Assembly (NCBI GenBank): GCA_905250125.1
Contig: CAJNOL010001440.1
Location: forward strand, 1 to 64,000
Length of the DNA stretch: 64,000 bases
Reading direction: 5' to 3'
Source: Rotaria sordida
Taxonomy: Eukaryota; Rotifera; Eurotatoria; Philodinida; Philodinidae
Positions 27,544 through 40,300 of the stretch are shown here, piece by piece. The stretch's first letter is position 1. Each line of letters begins with the position of its first letter. The translations under genes were made by a program, and so were the position numbers. Below the pieces are notes generated by a model. The model was not told the DNA's origin, made no database searches, and worked only from the letters and a program-made list of their open reading frames with translations.

Positions 27544-28228
27544 CAGTAAAACCTTCATTAATGAACGCCTCCTATTTGAACACGTATCTCAGTCTTCCTA
27601 ATCAATTTTTGCTGTAAAAGAACACTTTCTTTGGTTCCTTCAGCAAAGAAAATCTCTATATAATGAACACGCGTTCAACAACATATGCATGTATCTGTGA
27701 GAAAAGAGGAAAACAACAAAACACAATGTGCATTCTAAATGGATGCTAGGTCAATTCGTCGGCGGTCTATTCAGCGCAGAAAAAAAATCAAAAAAAAATC
27801 AAAAGTCTATGATGCACTGTTCTGAGATAAATTGACTGTTCACTTGTAACGCAACAGCACATTTGGTTATTTAGAATAAACAGATGATGGCAAAGCATAC
27901 GTTGACTGTTTCAGAAGAAATTGAGCAAGTGGGCTTGCAATGCACTTAACTCTACACCAATACGAAAGGTCTCAAATAGATGACGACGGAGGATTATTTT
28001 CAACAAAGATTTCAGGAAAAGTCATGCATTAGATGAAAGCTTTGATTTCATTCTTTCACTCATCTCCAGTGAACTTTACATGAATTGTATAGTCATCGAA
28101 ATAGTCCTACTGACCATTGTATACATGTAACAGTACAATCTATGCAAAACCTCAGTAAGATGAATACCTCCCATAATGAACACTTTTTGGGAAGTCCCAA
28201 TGGTGTTCATCTTATAGAAGTTTTACTG
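27544..28228. mobile_element. Non-autonomous pogo/Tigger-like DNA transposon
   Basis: The element begins CAGTAAAACCTTCATTAATG and ends, in reverse complement, CAGTAAAACTTCTATAAGATG. These are imperfect terminal inverted repeats of about 25 bp flanked on both sides by TA, the target duplication expected for Tc1/mariner-pogo elements. CAGT-AAACCTC-type ends followed by ATGAAC are typical of the Tigger/pogo group. The 685-bp interior has no transposase frame, so it would depend on an enzyme supplied elsewhere. Near the right end lies a nested inverted segment (GAACACTTTTTGGGAAGT). About 490 bp of the interior recurs at 37.7-38.2 kb. Confidence 0.75.
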
Positions 28229-29159
28229 TACTTTAAACATCACAGTCATATCGTTAAGTGAATAATGGGTCTCAAACTTGTAGCTGCTCTTTTTTTCTTT
28301 ACATTATTTATATATAGTATGAAAAGCCTAGGTAATGGCATAAAAAAAAGATTTATCATCCTATGTCTGCTTCATGCTTAGATCTAATCATAAAGCCGTC
28401 TGCATAATGTAAAAACCGATAATCAGTAACTCCTAATCATCATTAAATCTCTGGTATGATTGACCAATACTCATAAGTTTTAAACAATTCTCCTTCCAAA
28501 AAGTCAGCAATTCTTCGAACTAAATTATCAATATTATCGTTGTAGGATGCAAGCAAGTTTATTAGGCAACATAAGTCACAAATTTACTAGCATAAAATAT
28601 TTGTTCAGTTACTTGCGAATAGCTAATATGAAACAAAAAGATATGAGTCATGTATTAATATGCTCAATTTCGAGAAGCTGTGAATGATAACTGTAGATTA
28701 TATATCTTATGGCTTTCTGTTCAGTTTATACTTGAAGAGAAAACATATTTAGTGCCCATTTCCGGTTTGTTAAAGTTAGATGTTTGATCATTTCTAGTTT
28801 TCGATTTTTTTCATTCGAAATTTTTGTCATTATATTCTCAATTAGGACTAGAAGCTCTCATAACTTGTGAAGTCTACAATGTAATTGATTATTATTTGGT
28901 CTTTGGTATATACAACGAGGCAGTGCCTTGATGCCTTATTTTCCATACATCTACACTATTTACTTAATAGAATGGATTTCAAAACTTTAAAGAAATGAGA
29001 TTGTATTAGTTATGTATGAGAAACAGTAATAATTCCAGTTTATTTCATGCATATATATTACATATTTTTGGGATTTTCTGGACTCCCACACTTTCAATGA
29101 GTTCCATGGGAGTCCAAGAGATTCGGAATCGCGAAAATAACTTCAACGACTTCTCGGTT

Positions 29160-32100
29160 CTAATCGAGTGATGATAAATTTTCCTGTTCTGATAGTTGCT
29201 CATAGATTTGTGATAAGTTTTTCTGTTGTGCCATGTTCTGATCGCTTCGTAGGAAATTTTCCTTTTTCGATAGGTTCTTAACGATTGGTAATAATTTGTC
29301 GTATTGTATTGGCGTTACATCGATTGGTAATAATTTGTCGTGTTGTGTTGGCTTTACATCGATTGGTAGTGATTTGTCGTGTTGTGATCGATTGTGATCG
29401 ATTTGTAGTAATAACCCATCTATTAATCGTCTCGGCAGAAAATCTTCTAGCTGTTCTGATGTGTACTTGTATTCTTCTTCAATAAGTGCCATCTTTTGTT
29501 TTCTACGATAAAAAGAAGATGAAAAAATATTGCAAAATAAATGAACGCATCAAAAATAGCCGACTACTATTTTTCTAATTAGTTTAGCCCATTGTTATTA
29601 CAGTCTCATTTTCTCAAATTTCTATTTTGAATGATGAAATTTACAGATCGCTAACTATTTTCGTTACCAAAATATTCAGGAAACATTTGCGTTTATTTTA
29701 TTCCGACACTCATATTAAATTGACTTACTTCATTTCAGTAATATTATCTTCAATTAGTTGCTGAATAGTATTCTTAACATTGTTTGTTTGAAAATCAAAC
29801 CAATAATATATATCAGCAGCTTTATGATAGAATAATAGAGCTAATTGTAATTTTTTATCGTCTTGATAAATTCTACCGATTTCTTCATATAGAGAGCCCA
29901 CTTGAAAATCGTTCCAAATCGAAAATTGTTGATAAATTAATAATACTTTATACTGACAAGTATAAGCTTTATTGAACTCATGTTTAAAACGAAAAAGTTC
30001 ACCTATATTTTTCAGCAATGAAACAATTTTAAATGGTAAATATTTCCATTGTATACGAATATTTGTCGAAACCCAATAGTCTAGTTCAACTATTGCATTT
30101 TTAAAAGATTTTAATGCACTTTCATAGTCGTTATTTGTATGAAAAGTTTTATAAATTTTTCCAATACTAATATAACATTCAACAATATCTAAACTTGTTT
30201 TGTTTCGATGCTTATCAAATATGGACAATGCTTCTTCATAATTTTTAAGTGCCGTCACTTTGCTATGCTTTGAAAAGTACATATCGGCTAATGCACATTT
30301 AACTCTTGCTCTCAGTAAATCATCATCCTCTACAAAAGACATATCGACTAATAGATTACAGACTCTTGTCGCAGTTGAAGACACATTCTCTGCGCCCTTC
30401 GTTGTAGTGCTCTTTGCATTATCCTTGACGTAATTCTCTCCACCTTTCGCCGTATTGCCCTTTGAGTTATTCACTGTGTCATCCTTGGTGTAATTCTCTG
30501 CGCCCTTCGTTGTATTATCCTTTGCGTTATTCTCTGCGCCCTTCGTTGTATTATCCTTTGCATTATTCTTTGTGTCATCCTTGGTATAAGTCTCTGTGTT
30601 CTTCGTTGTGTCGCCCGTTGCTGTATTCTTTATTTCGTTCGCTACTTCGTTCTTTGCGTAATTCTTTATGTCAAGTGTTTTATCATAATATTGTTTTGCT
30701 TTGAATTTACTATTTTTTTGTGCCAGAACGCCCAAACCATAGTAAAAATATTTTTTCAATCGTTCATATCTTGTAAAATATTTGTTTAATAATTCATAAT
30801 ATTTTTTAGTTTCATCTAATTGACCGCTGTGCATTATCAAACGAGCAAGTGATGTTTGATTTGTTTTTAATATTTCATTGTTTAGCCAAAAATTAATAAT
30901 TTCACCGAGTTCAATTTTAATAAAATCTAATGATGCTAGTTCCAATTTGATGGAATATAACTTTTCGTTCTCATTCGATTTCGAACAATGTGTAACTTTG
31001 AATATTGTACCTGGTGGAAATAAGATTCGATTTCCACTTTGATAATAGTAAAGATTTTCGATGCCTTGAGGACAAACGTCTTTGATGCAATAACTTTGAA
31101 GTACTTTTATTTGAAAACGAACAATTTTGAAATCTCTCGGTATCGTATTAGTATCATGTTTAGTTGAATCGCTTGTTGCATCGTTTTCATTCAGATTCAT
31201 TGACCAAAATAGATTGATTGATATTAACTGTGTTTTCGAATTTATTATTCCTTCAATTTGATTAAATGGTATCCATTGATTGTCATAAAATGTTTGATAC
31301 GAATGATCTGTTCTCTCATTTGTATGTGTTGTTATATAATTTGATTTGATCTGTTGAAATAGATCAAATATGAAAAAACGAAAACGACTTATGAGTTCGA
31401 AATTTTTTCGACATAAAGCCTTGTTCAGTGTTTCTCGTATTGATTCCATTTCTTCGTAAGATTTTATTGAAGTTTCTGGTTTATAAGCATAATTAAAATA
31501 ATCGATTTCTTTCAATGCCTTAATATTAGATTTGTAGAGCATTCGAAGTTCTGTAGTAAGATCTTCTTTTTCTTGCTGTGCTGTCAAGTCAGAAAATATT
31601 TTATGCATACGAAAGAATGTTATAGCAAAATTATACATCCATATAAAACGATCATTTGATTCCAATGCATTTATGACACCTATATTTCCTTCAGATTTGT
31701 AAATATTAAAAACTCGACGTTTTTCCAATTCCTGTTGATATTGATTTAGTTCGTCGTGAAATATCGGTAATAAATCATCCATCTTCGTAATATGTTTCTG
31801 CTGTACCTATAAACATTTTTTTTGAGGGTTACATGAATTTCGGTCCACGGAGTTTTCGGCTCGGACTTTTGCGCTGGTCCGACTCAAAAAATCACCGACA
31901 CTTTGGACGAGCCTGGAAATTTTGTGAACCGAAATTTCGGTCTCCCAGTTTAGAAGCATCGCACATGTTTCAATCATTGGATCCCTGAATTACGGCAGTT
32001 TATTTCGATATGTTTGTCTAATTAACATTTAAAAACAGTATGCTTTCCGTAGATTGGATTCTTATTGACGAGTAGAATGAAATCGATCATATTTCATATT

Positions 32101-33098
32101 GTAATTTCGCACAGATTATGTTGAAAATTTTTCTAAGTGTCTCCTAACATGAGAATCGAATATTGAAAATTTTCTCAATAATCTATACTCACGGAAAATT
32201 TTATACGACATTGAATAGTCAATCAAAATTCGATATTTCAAGAACGAAATCATTAGAGAATTCTTTTTATTGCTTAATACGATTGCCTGAAAGGGTTTTA
32301 ATTCCCGTCGAAAAATCTATTTAACACATTGATAGATTCTCTCATCAATTTGCATAAAGATTATTGGAGAAACTAAATCAGAGAGATAACTTGTATTATA
32401 ACATAGCATTTGTGTTAAAATACATTTAGATATTTATCTAAATCAAATTTATTATACAAACAAATTGTTTCTTAAATGAAAACTGTTCAAGATTGTCTCA
32501 TTTAAATATGAATGATTTATCTGTGTATATAATCCATAACAAATGTCTTTCGTATTATTATAAATATTACGAAACAACTAAGCTAAAGAAAACTATAGCT
32601 TACCTTTCGATATTTTGGATATATATTTTTACTTTCATTTTCGTCATGCGAATAAACATAAATTACAATGAGCTGTGTTAAATTGTGCACGAAAGGTATG
32701 ATGGCACTACTGATGCTACTAGCAACAAATAAGATGAATTCTTGATCGATCGGTAAATGTTGAATGTATGCTTCACATTTTTTATGTTGGGTAAAAATTT
32801 TTAACAATTCTTTTAGATGATTGTATTTCTCTTTATATTCTGTAATTTGAATATCAGGATCAAGCCAAAGAATTGATAAAGTATCTTCATTAAAGTTAAT
32901 TTGAAGATCATTAGGCCTTGTATTTTGATTATCGATTATTATTTCCATTGACATTTGATCAGACTCATTCACACAATAAGATCCTAGTCCAAAAGTATTT
33001 CGAACAGAACGTTTTATATTTTTCCATTTGCCAATATTACTTCTATTAGTTCTTGCTGATTTTTTATTGGATAGAAGTGGTCTTTCAGAGGAATCCAT
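29160..33098 (-). CDS. ART-like/TPR multidomain protein of the bdelloid type
   Basis: Three exons: 33098-32604, 31806-29729 (acceptor could also give 31800) and 29502-29160. Phases match and the product is about 971 aa. Exon 1 ends with the receiver-like region seen N-terminally in many rotifer ART/TPR proteins (ILWLDPDI, then LTQLIVIYVYS). Residues about 270-450 resemble an arginine ADP-ribosyltransferase fold (LNKALCRKNFELISRFRFF; LISINLFWSMN; ILFPPGTIFKV). The catalytic YRGQ arginine appears replaced by YDNQ, and the E-x-E before the last strand is missing (SGNRILF), so transferase activity is doubtful. Several TPRs follow (ALKNYEEALSIF; ALKSFKNAIVEL; ALLFYHKAADIY), interrupted at about 551-639 by a KDNTTKGAENNA repeat. 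The stop seen at the end of exon 2 lies inside a GTAAGT donor; splicing adds a 114-codon tail with 13-residue repeats. Confidence 0.8.
29268..29384 (-). repeat. 39-bp coding minisatellite, three units
   Basis: Within the last exon of the ART-like/TPR gene, three 13-residue units of type QHDKLLPIDVTPI follow one another (the third degrades after LLPI). The unit length is a multiple of three, so copy-number change keeps the frame. Confidence 0.8.
30384..30648 (-). repeat. 36-bp coding minisatellite in the TPR region
   Basis: Units encoding KDNTTKGAENNA and variants (KDDTVNNSKGNT, TAKGGENYVKDN) recur through this segment. Two adjacent units are nearly identical at the DNA level (around 30500-30570), which indicates recent slippage or conversion. 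The product is a polar, probably disordered insert between helical repeats. Confidence 0.75.
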
Positions 33099-34318
33099 TG
33101 ATATTCGTCTATGTACAACAGATATTGTTATTCAAAGATGTTAGTATAGAATAATCGAACTTGTTCTATCGTTTACGAATAATAATCAAAGAATTCAATG
33201 TTTCAATATATTCACTTCTAAAACAGATGAAACATACGATGAATATTTTATTTTTCAACAAATATTGAATATTAAAAATATTTTATATATCTATTCGATA
33301 TTGTGCATTGATTGCATGATAGTTATACCATCGAATTAATACACGAGTTGGTTAATAATTTGTAGATTTTCTTTTACGATGACTAGATTTTTTTTTATAT
33401 CTAGAAATAAAAAAAAGATATTTTCATTTAATAATTTTAAGTACAAAGTATGTGCAATAGAAAGTTATTCTAGTTTCAATATTTGACTCGTGTGATCGAC
33501 TTTTATTATTATTTAAGGATACTATTAAATTTTAATCAAAAAATTTCATACACTTTACCAGCACATTGAAAAAGATAGAACAAAAAGCTAATTAAAGTAT
33601 ACATATAATTGACGATAATAAAGTTCTGTTCTTTGTAAAAGGAAAAAAAGAAAATAGTTTGAATTGAAAGTCTTCCTAAGGTTCTTGTAATTCAAATTAA
33701 ACTCCAAGACAACTAAGTATAAAATCCAAGTCCTAATATGTACTGTAGTTCCTCTTTGAAGCTTCTAAATTCTTCTAAATCGATAGATTTAGTATATTAA
33801 CACACAAAAACTTAAATAAAATTTTATATGAGATGTACACACATTTTTCTCGTGACAATGAAGGAATTCTCTTCTTTTCCAGTATGAATCGAATCGAGAT
33901 TTTCCTATTCGTTTCGGTCGCTGGTCGAAATTCGGAACTCGAATTTTTCATGAAAATTCGTATTTGTAGAAGAAATCTATTATCAGTGAGTTTCCTATCT
34001 ACACACAGTAATTAAGCATGAAGGTCTTTGTATGTCGAGTCGTAATCAGAAGGATGACCTGCAACCATCTACTATCCATCTCATTTCTATCGATTGGTAT
34101 CGAAGCTTAAGCAACATAGGTTATGTATACATCTCGATCCATTTCACACTACTTAGCATAAACAATAGATCGTCTTAGATGCAGAGTATAATAAAAAAAA
34201 TATTTTATAAGCATTACCTGCGAGTAAGAACAAAAGCGTACAAGACAATAAACTAAATCTAAACTCATTATACTTATAGAAAATTCAGTCAATTATATTT
34301 TTTTGTTTTGCTGTTGAA
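33099..34318. other. Intergenic spacer
   Basis: About 1.2 kb between the 5' end of the ART-like/TPR gene and the 3' end of the TRPM gene, both on the minus strand. It is AT-rich with no coding signal, and presumably holds the promoter of the former and the 3' UTR of the latter. Confidence 0.5.
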
Positions 34319-37300
34319 TCATTTTATTGATATTATCTCTTGTTCATTTTTCTCCATAAGATCAATAACATCTTTCCAATAGTCATTAGCGATGGCTCGT
34401 TCGAACAACAAGCTATCATATATTTCAAATGAGTTTTGTACTGATAAATAAAAATAAAAATAGAGTTGTTAGATAAACAAATGATGATGTTTGTTCTGTT
34501 TACCATATGGATCAAAATCTTGATATTCATTGATCACAGGAAAACCATCGTGTCGAAACCAGCGTAGGAATTTGGAACGATTTTCTATGGAAAAAAAATA
34601 ATGCCATAAATTTCTTATAGTTTTTAGTGTCATAATAACTTACCGTAACCATTTGGTAGAACTTGAAAATTCATTGCAATTCGTTTATTTTTACAAATTG
34701 TAAATGGAATAGTTCTAGCTAGATGATGTCCAAAATCAAAATAACTATAATATTGATTTCCTTCTAGAGTAATTGGATTTCCGGCTTCGGATGAAAATCG
34801 AATAGCTAGATATTGGTCTTTATCAATTTGCATATTGAGATCAGTAAATATTTGTATACCAGTCTTTCGCTTTACTTCTTTTAGTTGTTGATATCGAACA
34901 ATATCGAATTCATTCGGTTTTATTCCAGATTTCATTACAAATAGCCATATTTCAGGTTCTTGAGCTGTTGGTACCGTTGAAAAATGAATTGAAACTTTGT
35001 TGATAATACCATTTAATTTGACTTGATCCTTACTATTAAATGTAATCATATTATGAATAGTCCAATTTAATTTATTATTAATAAGAAGAGGACCATATAT
35101 GATAGCTAAATATAATTTCAATTCAAATTTATATTTAACATTCATTCTAATTCAATACAAACAAATAAAACTAACCGTTTGCATCATTTTGACATTGAGT
35201 AATGATATATTGTACGAATAGTATGAAATATTGCAATAGATTCAATGGTGGCATACATGTAAATTTTCTTGAATACTCATTGACAAGAAGAAATCGTTGA
35301 TAAGCATAACTATTGTTGGCTTCGTCTTTCATATTGTCGAATGATTTACTAAAGATTCATATGAATAAAATAAATATAGAGCAAAAAACTTCAAAATCAC
35401 TAATATGGTAAAGAAGCGAAAGATAAATTCCAATTATAATTCAAAGGCTAGGATTAATTTATAAAATCTTAATTGAATAAATGAATTTTTCGATAGAACT
35501 CTGATTCAATAAAATAAGATACTCATTTATTAAAAGTTATGACAAACAAGAGTAAAAATTTTTTTAGGGAGGAGAATTGCTAAGGTCTGTAATGGAGAGG
35601 AGAGAAGCCGCGAAAACTTGAACTTAAAATTTATACTCACTATTTTCTTCGAAAATATATGTGAGCTTCACAAAAGCGGAAGGCAAGTTTCGAAAAACGG
35701 AAAAAATAGTGGAAAACTTTTTTAACTATTGCACAGAGAACATTTCATTGTATTATCAAGGAAAAATTTTTCAGACTCAGGATTTGCGGAAGAATGTCCT
35801 TTATGTTACCGTTTGATCAGCGGCAGTAGTAGGCTATGAATGTGAATGATCACTATCGATTATACTACTACAGAGGATCCTGTCTTTAAAAAATTTTTCG
35901 ATACGCGAAAATAAAAAAGGTGACATCTCTGATAAAACGCGTTTTCGTAGAAATCTTTCTTGTATATGTTAAAAGCCTTTTCACGAAAAGCCATAGCAGT
36001 TTGATCAAAACATCATTAATCTAGTACTAGAATGTTATTCTCAATATGCTTTTTTTCCCGTTAATATATGATTTAAGGAAGTTAGCCAAGAAAAATACTC
36101 GTAAGCTGATTTGACCTGTTAGACGACCCTATTCTTTCTTAGTATGTCTAATGTTAATTTATAGTAAAGCATAAAATACAAAATTTTGTAATCTTAACCA
36201 ACATTCAGACTTTTATTTTCAGATGTATGGATTTTGAGATGTCGTTGGTAATATTTTCATTTTGCAGTATTTTGAATTTTATCTAGATTTTGAATCAATT
36301 CCAAATAGTCTTTTTCATCAACATTAAATGGATTTATGAGCCTTGGCCATTTTTAAAAAACACTTTTTTCTTCTATTGGCAAAATACTTGATTTCTAAGT
36401 ATCATAAATCATTAGAAAATTTTGTCTGTTTCAAATGAATTTTTTGTATTATAATTCGTTCGAATGCACTTTTTTTCTCTTTAAAAAATGTCCTCATAAA
36501 ATGAATCAAGTTATTGTCGGAATTAGAAATCGTCAAATACTTACTTGAACAACGCAACAAGAACATTCAAAAGAAGAAGATTTGAAATACAAACAAAGAC
36601 GATCGTTAAAATGAATGTTGTATTCCCATAAGCATCGTTATCAGCTAGAATCAAAATACAAAAATAAAGAGAATGATATATTGATTATTAAATTTAACAA
36701 AGTTGTTACCATTTAATGTAATACCATCGGCTGTTTTTTGATCTAGGATTTCAACTTGTCCATAAACTTTCCACATACCCCAATCGATAATGTTTCGAAC
36801 ATGTATTGGAATCATTTGTAAAAATTCTAGATCGATCTTATTTTTCTTTTTTACGGTAAACATCAATGAATGATTGTTGGTTATGTTATTTTGTGTAATC
36901 TCATCGATAATTGATGGTTCATTTATTTCCATGATTTGATTATTAGTTATATTGGAGTTGTTAATATGAGAGATATTTCCACTATTCTGTTCAATCTGAT
37001 TTTTCGTTGCCATCAATGAATATGATGTAATTGAATAAGCCATCAAGAATATGAGTATGAATATAGGAAAGATAAGTAAATCTTTTGCCTTGAAAAGAAA
37101 AAGATTATTTGCATTTACTTAGTAAAAATAATTTTTCAAAACATTACTTACAGCTTTGAATATCATCAATAATTTAATACCACATCTTTTGGATGCCGTA
37201 AAAAGTTGTAAGATTCGAACATACCATAAACAATGTGTAATACATATGAGAATTCTTTCAAACAATGATAGATTTTGACATGTTGTTTTTTTTTTGAGAA

Positions 37301-40300
37301 AAAGAAAATTACTTTGGAATAAAAAACCAATTCGTGTTAACGAGACGTGTAAACAAACTAACAAGATAACAGAACATTGCAATTAGATCAATAGCATTCC
37401 AATAATTATCTGTAATGTATTTCTTAAAAATTCGACGCATCTTCCATGTACATCTTTGTTTGCAATACAAGATGATCTAAATCGAAAACAAAAAAAACAA
37501 AGAACTCTTTCCAAATTATCAAATCAGTACTTGGCTGAATTCTATTGAATGATAAACAATCAAATTCTTAATGTTGTACCGTATATTTCTATTTTTGTGT
37601 GCCTTTTTGATTCAACAATTGTTAAGAAAAGTTTTCAGCACAATCTTTACTGAATTAAAATGTGAAACACAATGAAATATTAATTCTATGAGGGTGTGAA
37701 TATGGATCATCCCTTCACTCTCAGCTACACACCCACACAACATGCATTCTAAAGAGATGCTACGTCAATTCGTCGGCGATCTATTCATCGCAGAAAAAAG
37801 AACAAACGAAATCAATAGTTCACGACACATTGTTCATCTGGAACACAACAGCGCATTTATCTATTTACAATAAACAGATGATGAAGCATACATTGACCCT
37901 TTCAGAAGAAATTGCGTAGCTGGACTTGCAATGCACTCAACTCTATATCAACACGAAAGTCCCAAATAGACGACGATGAAGAATTATTTTCAACAAAGAT
38001 TTCGAAAAAAGTCATGGATTAGATGAAAGATTTAGTTTCGTTCTTTGATTCATCTGCAGTGAACTTCACATGAATTGTGTAGTCATCGAAATAGTTCTAC
38101 TGACTATTGTATGCATGTAACAGTTTCATCTATGCAAAATCTCTATAAGATGAATACCATTGGAACTTCCCAAAAAGTGTTCATCCTATAGAAGTTTTAT
38201 TATGCATATTTTTCTGGAACAAAAAGAGCTCTATCGATTGTCGTGCTGCTTTTTTTTTCAATAATCGTAAAATGCAAAAGAAAAACTCGAAACACAATAG
38301 ATCAATCTGATGAATAGTCAATCATGTTTGTAATCAGTGAATAAAATGAGATTTTACCTGAAAGATTTCATCAGCAATAATACCGATCATGCAACTGTGA
38401 AGGAATATTTCTTTCCATGATATACCAAACAAATTCTTTATATCACCATTACCAGGCAAGTAATCACGAAGTAGAACAGTACTGAATAAGAATAGAAAAA
38501 TAATTGTAAATAACTAAAAGTAGACAGTTATTATCGTAAAAATGTCTAAAATTGAAGTAGATTCATGAATACTTACAATATTTTGTCGAAACCGAATGCA
38601 TGGTCGTCTACAACATTTAAAACCAGGACCAGGTAAACAGATAGGATTTATTAGAAATGTCTAAACTAGTAAATATAGATATCAAATAAAACTATTTTCT
38701 TATTTACCTGCAGAGTACGAATCCATATTGACGATTGTGTTTTATATATGATAGCACCACTCCATTGTCTGTCAAGATATGTTTGTACACATTTGGTTCC
38801 CAAAAATGAATGGCTACCATTGTCTTCGGCCAATTCCAATGGACTATAATTGAAATAGAGTTCAGAAGGTGATGTCAATATTTGAATTGCTGCATCTTCA
38901 TTTATATTAAAACATCGATTCATTATTATTGTTGCATGTTCGTCAAATATTCTAAATATGTGACATTGTCAAGAACAAAAAAAAAAACAAACAATCTTAT
39001 ATATTACTTCTCTCGTTCTCGATAAATAAGTTTTTTTTCAGAATTTTTTCCAGATTCGCCAGCAATTTGATAAACTTTACTGATCAAAAGTGATGCTACA
39101 ATTGTATTCTAGAACAATATAAAACTCGATCGATGATATCATTCAAATAATCTATAATTACTTCTGTTTGAGAACAGAAAAATATTGTCAAATATAAACG
39201 ATCCATTAGTGTTGACCAAAGTAATAAATCCCGAATAAAATCTAGAATATTCAAATCGCTTTTTTTTATCAACTTATTTTATACAAATAATCACGAACTA
39301 AATGCTGGTTGTATTTTATAAGTGAATCCAATAGAACAATTTTCGTGTGGTGTAAATCTGGTCGGTTGTCCAATTGAGTATGCCTCATTGGCTGAATTCA
39401 TTTCCTTATAATATGATATATTACCCTGAATTTGATATAATTGACCAGAACTGTTACTAAAACCAATACCAAGATATTGACCATTTTCTAAGTAAATAGT
39501 TGAATCCTTTATTGAGAAATGGTGAACAGTAGATCCAAGTGTCGTGCTCCTATTATTCGTATTTGGATTTGAAGTAGTAAGTTTTATTGGTCTTGAATGT
39601 CGATAGATGATATTGAATATATTTTTCTCTCTTGTTGTTGATATAATGTATAAATAAATTTCAGGATCTACTAATGCATTTGATGTGACAAAATCGACAG
39701 ATCCTTCAATGAGATAACCATTAGTTCGAATAGCATCATTCGAAGAGAATACCACCATACCATTCCTTGATCGATTCACGACTTCCGATCGATCAATGAT
39801 ATCATAGTTATCAACTACTGAAAATAAGCAATAACCTATTAGTACAAAAAAGCCTTTAGCACAAAATAACGAGCTAAATAACTATATAACGTGAACAAAA
39901 AGTGAATCTATTTGAGGCGATGTCTTCAAGCCGATAATAAATCCAAGATTAAATTGAAAATTCAAAGGCCACTGATCCCGATATGTCTGTTATGATCTTT
40001 CATGAAACTTGAAACCAACATATTAAAGTATTGGTCACAGTCTATGATGTTACTATCTAGTCCATAGATGGACGAATGTAAGATCACCTTCTCAATAGCT
40101 TACTTAATATAATTTTAACAGATGAGCAAAAAGGATTCTAGGCAAGATTCTTGGCCTATATGAAAATATTACAAAGCAATTAAAAGTTATGAGATAGAGA
40201 CGAAATATCTTTTGATATCATATTCAAAATCAACACAAAAGCCTACATCGAGTAGTATATTCAATACTTAAAACAATTTTTCGTCAATTGTCCGTCCTCA

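Larger units (their letters stand above)
24721..29159. other. Intergenic region with a hairpin and a DNA transposon
   Basis: No host gene is supported. A perfect hairpin lies at 25091-25125 and a pogo/Tigger-like element at 27544-28228. The open frames 25269-25675 (+) and 26681-26965 (-) lack coding character. Confidence 0.55.

Noticed and set aside
29160-29492. Separate 110-aa gene downstream of the TPR gene
   Set aside because: The upstream frame ends in a strong GTAAGT donor, and the acceptor at 29503 continues the same phase, so it is better read as the last exon.
37119-37382. One continuous minus-strand frame through S3 and S4 of the channel
   Set aside because: The S3 helix (NAIDLIAMF) is in a different frame from S4. 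A 58-nt GT-AG intron between them restores both.
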